Source of the DNA: Symsagittifera roscoffensis
Taxonomy: Eukaryota > Xenacoelomorpha > Acoela > Convolutidae
Reading direction: 5' to 3'
Assembly: GCF_963678635.1 (NCBI RefSeq)
Contig: NC_087063.1
Location: 69,711,617-69,775,616 of the forward strand
DNA length: 64,000 bases
Part shown: positions 55,215-64,000 of the stretch, piece by piece
Position numbering within the stretch: position 1 is the first letter of the stretch
Layout of the letters: each line of letters begins with the position of its first letter
Translations under genes and position numbers: made by a program
Notes under the pieces: generated by a model
The model's database searches: none
What the model saw: the letters and a program-made list of their open reading frames with translations, nothing else
What the model was told of the DNA's origin: nothing

Positions 55215-57699
55215 TTCCATCCCCATGCTCCAAACCAAAAACTTTGCTTAAGGCTTTTTTCGCTCCTACTGTTGAGGCTAAGAAAGCGGATAAAGCTAGT
55301 AGACGAGCGGATGAAACGCCCAAGCTACTTTTGCCTGCCAGTAGAACTACTTGTAGAAACTGGTTATCATCCATTTTCACATTAGTGACCTTGGATAACT
55401 AATTTTTTAGTAATTTATCGTAGCGGTCTATAAAATCATTGTGCAAAAACAAGGGCTCGTACGCAAAAAAATATAGGAGTTTTGGTTTGCTAAAGCAGTT
55501 TTCAGGAGATAAAAACCACGGGCATCTTTTTTTTTTGAAATTGTGATTGAATTGAACTATACTGTTAACTCGTATTCGGTCCCAAAAAACAAAGTTCGCA
55601 TTTCTCAGCGTTCAAGCTCAGGCCGTAAACTTGTTCCAATTTCAGAATGTTTTAAAGCTTCTGAAGTTAACCTTATTTTCGTCGGCTAAATTTCCATCAT
55701 CTAAATACCAGATGTTAATTTTTGACTCCAACTATTTGACTAGTAGTCTCTGAATTGTTTCCGTAATAAGGGGTGGGGCTTCAGGATCACCATTTTTTCA
55801 GATAAAAAAGGTTTTCAAAATTATTGAAATTTTAGTGTTTGGATTTTTCTTAGGTTTATAATAATTATGCCACAAAAATATGGGCTTAGCTGCTTCAGCA
55901 GGGAAGAATCTTACTACAAATTTTGTTAACTTAAACCGTAACATGGACTTAAATTTTTCTCAGATTCAGCATGGTAAATTTTGAGATGATAAAAACTTGT
56001 CAACAGGTTAAAAGTTTCAGAAATTTGTTGTTTTTACGTATATAATCTTGAACTTTAAGGACTTTAAAAAAACAACGATCTACAAGTGAGACTTCTAGCG
56101 AGAAGTTCTTCCATTGAACCTTTTATCTCAAATTCGTTGGAAAAATTTTTGAGAAAAGCGGCAGAAGTTGGCGAAAAAGGTCTCAAAATTACTTTTCCAA
56201 AGATTTCAACTTTCGCTCTGAGAAAGTGCGAGAGCGTCTTCTGCGGTCAAAATTTCACAACATTTTAATTCGCTTGAACCATTGATATCATATTTTGACA
56301 GAGTTGTTTTCGAATAAATAAAACAATTGATTTTTACGAAAGACAATTTTTCTACGATATACCATTTTTGCTTACGACTTAGATTCTCAAAACTTGTTAT
56401 AGTTTTGAATTTTCAACCAAAAACTGATTTGAGAGGTGTTTTTGAGAAATGCTAAAAATATACTCGGGAAAAAACTTTATATTTGCCGAGAGTCGTAATT
56501 TTTTTTTGTAAATTATTTTGCGCGTACTTGATAAACAAAGCATCTTGGTAAGCAGGGTAGGTTTTGCTCAAAACTGAGGGACAGAATATCACCTTCTCAA
56601 AAAAGGCTAAAAGTTTGGAAAATTGATCATCAAAAAATAAAAGCTGACAATAGATATAGCATCACAGAAAGGAGCATCGAATTGGCTAAGCGTGCTACCC
56701 GTGAAAAATTACAATTTTTCCCACAACAAATAAAAGCTTCAGGGGGTGCAAAAAAAACTTTAAATTACATCCAACATAGACAATTACATCTGTGCTGTAA
56801 TCGAGGAGGGTAGATTTTAAATGAAAATTCTTTCGATGCTTTAAAAGCGACATGATTTATTCCAAAAACTTTGCCGATGTCTTTATCTAGCGTTGGTATG
56901 GCCCTATCCAACCTGTGCGGAGACTGTCGCATGACGGAAGGGCCCATTTTAATTGACCCTCTTCTGCGCTAGAAGGAAAAAAATCAAATGAGATGTAATT
57001 CACAGTTTTTCTAAGTCTTTAGAAAAAATTGTAAGATAAAACGATACTGATGAGAAACAAAAAGATGAATTATCAAAACTCTTGTCTTACATGAAAATAA
57101 ACAATAAAAACCTCGAGCAGACCAACTGCAGCTAAAAGCTGAACCTGTGTTTTGTTGCCTGAAATTGTTAGATAAATCGATACCATGTGCAAAGCACAAT
57201 AGGTGAACATTGATATAAGATGAATATTGGATTGAAGACTTCAAACGAGTTTCTATAACTCACTGGAATGCAGTCCCAGTTGCAATGGAAAGATCATCAA
57301 AGACAATGGTCAACGACAAAATTGTACAAAAAAAAATGCTGCATGAAGTTGTGGAGAGAAACTTGACCTTGTGCCCTCAAAATACTGAGGATGTGCTTTC
57401 AATAATTTCAATGAGTGCCTCCCAAAAAACTTATTGATTTGCCACTGACGTGCTTCATAGTGGCACTGAACGTATAAAGCGAAATAAATTGCCAATAGAG
57501 TGAGAGATGAATACTGAGGTGAGAGATCGAATCCCAACTCAAAAAAGTCTGGAATCACGTCAAAAAGAAGATTAAATCGACAGCAATACCTGCCCTCAGC
57601 CTCGGCCATAACCAGTGCGCAAAAAGGACAACGCAAGAGCAACGTCAACTTTTCTTAATTAAGTGTTTGCCATAGAACCATAAGGAAGATTCAAAAGCG
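55215..57699. other. A+T-rich non-coding DNA
   Basis: About 2.5 kb without a convincing gene or recognised repeat; open frames are short and low in complexity. Confidence 0.45.
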
Positions 57700-59060
57700 A
57701 CAGTTTTCCGATGATCTAACTCTCACAAAGGAATTGATCCTATATGAACTTGCCACACTGGACACCACAAAATCATTGGGGCCAGGTAAAACTATGCAGT
57801 CTAATGCAAAACTTTTGTGATGCTGGGGAAATTCGAAAGGATTGCAAATGCGCGGACACATCTGCTATTCACAAAAAAGGTGCTAAAAGTGATCCTTACA
57901 TTTACAGGCAGATAAGCTTAACGTCAATCTGCTGCAAAAGTATGGATAAGTAACCAGAAGACACCTATTTGATTTTATTAGAGAAAACGAAATAATGTCA
58001 GAAAATTAGTACGAATTTTTACCAAGTCGCTCAATGACCCCACATTTACTGAGAGCACTCGACGACTGACCGACAGAACTGGATAATGGAAATGAAGTTG
58101 ACAATGTCTATAACGATTTTCAAAAAGCCTTTGATAGTGTTCCACACAACAGATTGCCTAACACAATGTCAAGACTCGGGACTAGAGTATAAACTCGAGT
58201 GTTGATCACCGACATCATGACTGGAAGGAAGCAACGCGTCGTAGTAAATGAAAAGAACTCGGATGGACGCCCCTCACCAACAATTACCTTCTTGTAGTTA
58301 CGTTCTGTTAGAGTTTTCCTTCATGTTATAGTTAGGTGTGAGATTTTGACACCTTGCTCTTCATCAGGATACCTTCTGCCCGTTTTTGATGTTACATTAA
58401 GGTCGTGCTGCAACTCGTTTGTTTCCTCTTCTGATGTAATCATATGATTAGTTTTGTTTATATTGAACATCAACTCAACGGGAGATTGAATTGAGTCCCA
58501 AATACTTTTCTATGCAGACGATGAAAAAATTAACAGATCGATTAAATCAGGAGAGGAAACCAACAAATTGCATCACGACCTAACATAATACCAAAATGAG
58601 CAAAAGGTTGCCTGATGAAGTTCAAAATGTCAAATTGTCACAACCTAACCTTAACAGGACGGAAAAATCTACCAGAACGTAACTATTATAAGAAACTGAG
58701 AAAGATCTAGGAATTATTGTGGATATAAAATTATCGTTTCAAAAACACATTGCAGAGAAACCAAAATTGGTGAACATCATGATGGTAATAATAAGGAAAA
58801 GCTTTCTGATACTTAGCAAAAACATTTCGACGACCTTGTACAAGGCATTAGTGGGAGCGCACCTAGAGTACGCAAACCAGGCTTGGAACCAATACCTTAC
58901 GAAATATCAAGTCATAGTCAAAACTGAACAACAATGCGCAACGAAACTTTCCCCAACATGCGCAAATTTAGCACTTCAGACAGGCTAAAAATTTTGAACA
59001 TCCCAATTCACGAATACAAAAAAAAACGAGGGAAATGACTGAAGTTTGAAAATCTTAAAC
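57700..59060 (+). pseudogene. degenerate LINE reverse transcriptase (CR1/jockey-like)
   Basis: Landmarks of a non-LTR ORF2 RT in order: ELATLDTTKSLGPGK (RT start), SAIHKKGAKSDPYIYRQISL (RT-1/2), DFQKAFDSVPHNRL (motif A), RKQRVVVNEKNSD, ILFYADDEKINRS (motif C, YADD), EKDLGIIVDIKLSFQKHIAE and LYKALVGAHLEYANQAWNQY (thumb). Many stops and shifts; the PQGS box is replaced by unrelated DNA (58,275-58,470). The tail may extend to about 59,400. Family assignment is by motif wording and is approximate. Confidence 0.8.
58275..58470. other. unrelated insert within the LINE RT
   Basis: About 200 bp between RT motif A/B and motif C that does not translate to RT and stands where the GVPQGS box should be. 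Origin unknown. Confidence 0.4.
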
Positions 59061-59439
59061 GGAACTTATGGTGTAGCAGCAACTGAAAGACTTTTCTCGT
59101 TTGGTCAAATGGACAGCAAAGAAATTGGTCGAAAGTAATCACCAAAAAGACCAGGATCAACTCAGGAAACAGTTTTGTCATTTTAGCAGCTACAAATGAT
59201 TAGAATTCATAAGAAGCGATTTTATCAAGCAACATTATTGACATATTATAAGCAAAACTGGATAAAATATGAGCATCTGAAATGTCCAAACACTGTCTAT
59301 TGATTACCTTATTGGACGTTCAAGAAAAGACTGATCACCAGAGGCCGAAATAAAGCCTACAGTTCAGAGAGTAATTCTGAACTTGTGAAAACGAATCGGG
59401 AAATGTCAATTTGGACCGTAGCAATTATTTTTAAAACTT

Positions 59440-60051
59440 TGATTCGAGCATGCAAGAATTGTAACAAAAATTTTTCGCGACAACTGAAAAAACCGCAAAA
59501 TCAAAATGACATTTTTTGCTAGTAGAAACCACACGAAAATGATGGAAAACAGTTGATCTGAGAATTATCGATGTTCGGAAAAATAGATTGCGAAATCTGA
59601 CGATTGTACGGTTAGAATCGTTACTGCACAACTTCCGGAGACCAGGAAATCTGAAGGGAGAGACAGCAGCCCTCGCTAGTTGTAAAGAAGACACGTTTTC
59701 ACGAGTTTTGAATAAACGGTAGAGGTCCAGCGTGGTGATTTAAAGCAGTTATTTCAAACTTCCTGGAGTATCTTGAATTGAAACTAACATCGAATTCGTT
59801 TTCAGATAATGAGAAGCTGGGAGTTGAGGGAAAGGGTTGATTCTCTCTACTGTTTGAAAACAACCATAATATAGTAATTTAAAGCTAATATTGTTGTAGC
59901 CCTGTTTTTGGGAGTGACCTCGTGTTCTGGGGATGCTGAGACCCAGCCATGAGCTCACTGTTTTTATATGTAATTGAAAATGTTTGGGCAATCTGGCTTA
60001 TAGCTTTTGAGTAGTAACAGTTTTCTCGACACAATTTTCAGAAGTACCACA
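59440..60051 (+). mobile_element. LTR fragment related to element 2, cut by the gap
   Basis: Plus-strand similarity to the element 2 LTRs read on their minus strand: TTCGCGACAACTGAAA (59,475), GAATCGTTACTGCACAACTTCC (in two parts, 59,618), CTGAGACCCAGCCATGAGCTCACTG (in two parts, near 59,937). The 5' end is incomplete and the 3' end is lost in the N run. Confidence 0.65.
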
Positions 60052-60251
60052 NNNNNNNNNNNNNNNNNNNNNNNNNNNNNNNNNNNNNNNNNNNNNNNNN
60101 NNNNNNNNNNNNNNNNNNNNNNNNNNNNNNNNNNNNNNNNNNNNNNNNNNNNNNNNNNNNNNNNNNNNNNNNNNNNNNNNNNNNNNNNNNNNNNNNNNNN
60201 NNNNNNNNNNNNNNNNNNNNNNNNNNNNNNNNNNNNNNNNNNNNNNNNNNN
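60052..60251. other. assembly gap, 200 N
   Basis: Exactly 200 N, a placeholder length; the true distance is unknown. Confidence 1.
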
Positions 60252-61257
60252 TCTGTTACGCTCCGACATCTTGCTTGTTAAATTATACAATAAAAAAAGT
60301 CTCGTATCTCGATGCATTAACATTGATTTTATATCAAAGTAGGCCAGCGTAAATTGCATAGCCAGCGGGGACCTATAACTGTCGCTACGTGGTTACGTAA
60401 TTCAACACACTTAGTGCTTAGTTACATCTTTTTAGGCATTAGATAAATCTTTCCAACCTGTTTCAGCCGAAACAGAAAAACACGTCATTTCATATTTTTC
60501 GTGTGAATAACTGGTTCTGCTTGTAGTTCTTTGCACAACTGACCACAATATAAAAAGATTTGTTATGCTTAGACAACGCATGCTATTTAGCGTTAACACT
60601 GATCAACAAATCTCGCATACCATTGCATATATAACTCGAAGTGTGCCAGCGTGATATCTATCACGGGCTGAAGTGAAGGCAAAACATGACGCCGATCAAA
60701 GTCTTTAACTCGCAAGCATATATTAGTTTTAGGGAATCATTACATCTTTTTTTAATAGGAAAGTCTTTCACCTTTGTTCAGTAGCTTGTTTGGAGATGAT
60801 GATTGCAATCCTTCAATGTTATTCTTTCCAACTCCGTTAAATCAATATTTTGAAAAGTGACGCAGTATAAAACTGAAAAAAGATTAAAAACTGAAACAAA
60901 TTATTAAAAACATTAAAAATTATAAATTAGCTATGTTAGTGACCTATGGATAGCAACTAACGGTTTGAAAAAATCCATCAAAAAAGAGGCGAAATCGGCA
61001 GAGACCTGGGACGTATCACGAGTTTACAAAAAAGCCAATTTTTCACTAAAAAACTGATAACACAAAAACTAGGAAGAATTAACCAATGTGCCTCTTTACA
61101 ATCCCCATTCCAACGTGCTTCTTTGCCTTCTACCCACACTTGAAAGGAACAAAATTCAGCTATTGAGTAACATAAAAAGGAAACAAAATTATCAAATTTT
61201 TTGAATAATCAAAAATAACCAACTTTAGTTTAAAACATAGAAAAGACTTTATATGCG
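60252..61257. other. non-coding DNA with a diverged satellite monomer
   Basis: No gene. 60,930-61,110 is a diverged copy of the 178-bp satellite unit that follows (GGATAGCAACTAACGGTTTG, CCAATTTTTCACTAAAAAAC, AAAACTAGGAAGAATTAACC). Confidence 0.5.
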
Positions 61258-61515
61258 TTGGAATACGCATCTCAACAAAGTGAGAAGAATCCAGACCCCA
61301 CCTACTTCGAGATACTGGACAAGACCACTGATATGTATGATGTAGTCATCACTCACACTATCACTACCGGCTCTAATTATTACTCCCGGATCTGCAATGT
61401 CCAACAAAATAGTCATTTTAGTAGGGCCGGTAGCTCACTAAGAGAAGCAAGACCGCTCGTATCAGGGCGAAGCCTTGAATGTTCCGACTGCCTTTTAAGG
61501 TCTATGGAGCATTAA
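61258..61515 (+). other. short open frame, unrecognised
   Basis: 85 codons open, more G+C rich than its surroundings, ending TAATAAAATG, so an AATAAA overlaps its stop. Codons 1-50 read like ordinary protein (PTYFEILDKTTDMYDVV). The second half overlaps the tRNA-like stretch below. Could be a last exon or a transposon relic; no family seen. Confidence 0.25.
61423..61492 (+). other. tRNA-like stretch (possible SINE)
   Basis: GGGCCGGTAGCTCACTAAGAG resembles an acceptor start plus D-arm/A-box (the sequence is here quoted at its first 20 or so bases only), and TGTTCCGACTGCC resembles a B-box about 45 nt later. The 3' end does not pair with the 5' end, so it is not a working tRNA. Confidence 0.25.
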
Positions 61516-61659
61516 TAAAATGAAAAATATCAATGTAATAGATAAAATAAAAATGAAATTTTTTGAAAAAAATTTGAGATTTTATCTAAAAACATCCCCC
61601 CACACGTCATATTAAGTACAAAGTGAATAAGTTAAGGTAAATAAGTGCTAATCAAGCTA

Positions 61660-63055
61660 CGATATTGGGCTACAGATAGCAACAAACATTTTTGAATAGT
61701 TCTTCGAGACAGAAATAAGCAAAGCCGTGGGAAGAAACACGATTTTTCGAAAAAAAATCAATTTTTCCCTAAAAAATTAATTACCAATACTAGGACGAAA
61801 TAACCAGTGGCCATTATATCAAAATCAAGCTATGATATTGCGCTACAGATAGCAACAAACATTTTTGAATAGTTCTTCGAGACACAGGAGAAATAAGCAA
61901 AGCAGTGGGACCAGCCACGATTTTTCAAAAAAAAAAACAATTTTTCACTAAAAAATTAATTACCTAAAAACTAGGAAGATTTAACCAATGGCCATTATAT
62001 CAATATCAACACACGATATTGAGCTACAGAAAGCAACAAACATTTTTGAATAGTTCTTCGAGACAGAGGAGAAATAAGCAAAGCCGTGGGACGAAACACG
62101 ATTTTTCAAAAAAACCAATATTTCACTAAAAAATTAATTACCCAAAAACTATGAGGAAATAACCAGTGGCCATTATATCAAAATCAAGCTATGATATTGG
62201 GCTACAGATAGCAATAAACATTTTTGAATAGTTCTTCGAGACAGAGGAGAAATAAGCAAAGCAGTGGGACGAGCCACGATTTTTCAAAAAAACCAATTTT
62301 TCACTAAAAAATTAATTACCTAAAAACTAGGACGAAATAACCAGTGGCCATTATATCAAAATCAAGCTATGATATTGGGCTACAGATAGCAATAAACATT
62401 TTTGAATAGTTCTTCGAGACAGAGGAGAAATAAGCAAAGCAGTGGGACGAGCCACGATTTTTCAAAAAAACCAATTTTTCACTAAAAAATTAATTACCCA
62501 AAAACTAGGACGAAATAACCAGTAACCAGTATATCAAAATCAAGCTATGATATTGAGCTACAGATAGCAATAAACATTTTTGAATAGTTCTTCGAGACAG
62601 AGGAGAAATAAGCCAAGCAGTGGGACGAGCCACGATTTTTCAAAAAAACCAATTTTTCACTAAAAAATTAATTACCTAAAAACTAGGACGAAATAACCAG
62701 TGGCCATTATATCAAAATCAAGCTATGATACTGGGCTACAGATAGCAACAAACATTTTATGAATAGTTCTTTGAGACAGAGGAGAAATAAGCAAAGCCGT
62801 GGGACGAAACACGATTTTTCAAAAAACCAATTTTTCACTGAAAAATTAATTACCCAAAAACTATGAGGAAATAACCAATGGCCATTATAGCAAAATCAAG
62901 CTATGATATTGGGCTACAGATAGCAACAAACAATTTTGAATAGTTCTTGGAGACAGAGGAGAAATAAGCAAAGTCGTGGGACGAAACACGATTTTTCAAA
63001 AAAAACCAATTTTTCCCTAAAAAATTAATTACCTAAAAACCTAGGCAGATTTAAC
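61660..63055. repeat. 178-bp satellite, about 8 copies
   Basis: The anchor GAATAGTTCTTCGAGAC (with minor changes) occurs at 61,694, 61,867, 62,048, 62,226, 62,404, 62,582, 62,761 and 62,938, giving spacings of 173, 181, 178, 178, 178, 179 and 177. The middle copies are nearly identical, the outer ones more diverged, as is typical of unequal exchange. Each unit contains AAAAATTAATTACC and a poly-A tract. Confidence 0.93.
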
Positions 63056-63240
63056 CCGAGATTCTCTCCGTGGCGTAGCGAGAGTCTCTGTATCCTCCGG
63101 GGGGGAGGGGGGAGGGATTTTACAAGAATTTTTGTCAATTTTACAAGCATTATTTTAGCATTGCAAGCATTTTAGTCAATTTTGGTATTTGTAACGACAC
63201 GTGACATAAATTTTTATTCTTTTTTCTGTCATTCGAAAAT
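63056..63240. other. spacer after the satellite
   Basis: Short G-rich run (GGGGGGGAGGGGGGAGGG, near 63,100) and A+T-rich DNA. No gene. Confidence 0.4.
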
Positions 63241-63515
63241 TTGAAGAAAAAAAAGAAGTGGAAAAAAATCGATTTAAATCGATTTAAAATCGATTTGGAT
63301 CGATTTCATTTTAGGTCAGATTTAAGATCCATTCAAATCGATTTAAAATCGACTGGAATCGATTTTTTTAGCGTTGAAATTAAATCGATTTAAATCGATT
63401 TAAAATCGATCCAAATCGATCTGAATTTTTTGTTTTGACTAACTTACTTTTTTACAACTTAAATCGATTTCAATCTAATCTGCAGACTTTTTTCATACTA
63501 AAATCGATCGAAATC
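63241..63515. repeat. ATCGATTT-rich block
   Basis: About 20 matches to AAATCGATTT or close variants. Many are spaced 10-11 bp and self-complementary (TCGATTTAAATCGA). It lies just upstream of the candidate splice acceptor of the next gene, so it would be intronic. Confidence 0.8.
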
Positions 63516-63527
63516 CATTTTTGTCAG

Positions 63528-64000
63528 TGCGGGTAAAACTATTCATCTAATTCTGACAAAGCCTGGTAATACAATTTTGCTTGTGGTCTGTAATGACTTT
63601 GAACTGGTAAGTTATTCTGAAATATTCCAAAAGGCGAATTTCAAAGTCTTCGAAAGACGGGAGTCTGAAGATAAAATAGACGAAAACTTGCTCGCAGAGC
63701 ATGACATCATCATAAGCCATGACGATATGACGCCTTTTGGTGTACATGAATTCAACACTGACATAATAAACCTTAAATTCAAGGATATCGAAGATATCAA
63801 CGAAGAAGAAGACATGGTGTTAACTGAATCTAAGTTTCCATGATTCATAGATGATTTTCAAGCATTGAATTCTCCTCGCCCACCTGAAGCCGTCCACGAA
63901 GGCTGGAGCTGCGCGACAGTGGATTCGACACAAGTGTCTGCATCATACTATATCAGGAAAATAGAAAACAAATTTAAAAACAGTCAAATTCATTGGCTAG
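63528..64000 (+). CDS. partial gene: exon opening inside a P-loop NTPase motif
   Basis: A pyrimidine tract ending TTTTTGTCAG (63,518-63,527) is a good 3' splice site. The exon then reads, in phase 2, x-AGKT-IHLILTKPG: with an upstream exon ending GG this makes GAGKT, a Walker A P-loop. Following strands (NTILLVVCNDFELV, HDIIISHDDM) suit a nucleotide-binding fold, possibly a helicase, but no family is certain. The frame has one TGA at 63,841-63,843 and continues open after it (FIDDFQALNSPRPPEAVHEG...) to the window end. So it is either a gene ending there, or one with a premature stop (pseudogene or TGG-to-TGA change). Upstream exons are not seen. Confidence 0.4.

Noticed and set aside
63800-63880. 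A 34-nt GT-AG intron removing the TGA at 63,841
   Set aside because: Its removal shifts the frame straight into a stop.
1-64000. CRISPR array or bacterial operon structure
   Set aside because: The tandem repeats have no spacers of unique sequence, and all recognised genes are eukaryotic or retroelement genes.

Overview
Eukaryotic nuclear DNA, most likely from an invertebrate animal. The evidence for this is one intact host-type gene for a 5'-nucleotidase-domain (NT5DC2/3-like) protein, animal-type retrotransposons (Ty3/Gypsy LTR elements and a CR1/jockey-like LINE), two satellite arrays, at least one plausible spliced exon, and a 200-base assembly gap. The species cannot be named from the sequence. 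Host DNA is A+T rich, while the retroelement bodies are visibly richer in G+C.

Layout. 1-8.0 kb: a possible terminal exon, a 293/294-bp satellite, the NT5DC gene on the minus strand, then non-coding DNA with a perfect 26-bp-arm palindrome. About 8.2-33.8 kb: a very large, decayed Ty3/Gypsy element on the plus strand (element 1) between 0.7-kb LTR-like ends. About 34.0-55.2 kb: a second, clearly diverged member of the same superfamily on the minus strand (element 2) between roughly 0.9-1.3 kb LTR-like ends. The two lie tail to tail, about 250 bp apart. 55.2-60.0 kb: non-coding DNA, a degenerate LINE and an LTR fragment running into the gap (60,052-60,251). 60.3-63.5 kb: a 178-bp satellite and an ATCGAT-rich block. 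63.5-64.0 kb: the start of an unrecognised gene whose exon opens inside a P-loop.

The main result is the two giant elements. After the usual gag, protease, reverse transcriptase, RNase H, integrase and GPY/F module, both carry a macro (ADP-ribose-binding-like) domain at the C-terminal end of pol. A non-coding gap of 0.3-0.5 kb follows, then the same ordered set of extra ORFs: a helical ORF, a coiled-coil ORF, an SGNH/GDSL hydrolase, a second SGNH-like ORF with hydrophobic stretches, basic and linker ORFs, a large protein of unknown function (564 aa in its longest open stretch), and a final small ORF. The two copies differ greatly in sequence yet keep the same order and key motifs, so these ORFs look like long-maintained parts of one retroelement lineage and not chance captures.

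Both copies are dead: there are many stops and frameshifts, element 1 has a 3.7-kb duplicated pol segment and an LTR joined to an RT fragment, and element 2 has lost most of RNase H, carries a 1.3-kb tandem duplication and contains an inserted piece of an element-1-like copy with a fold-back end. All gene calls within them are pseudogenes or relics.
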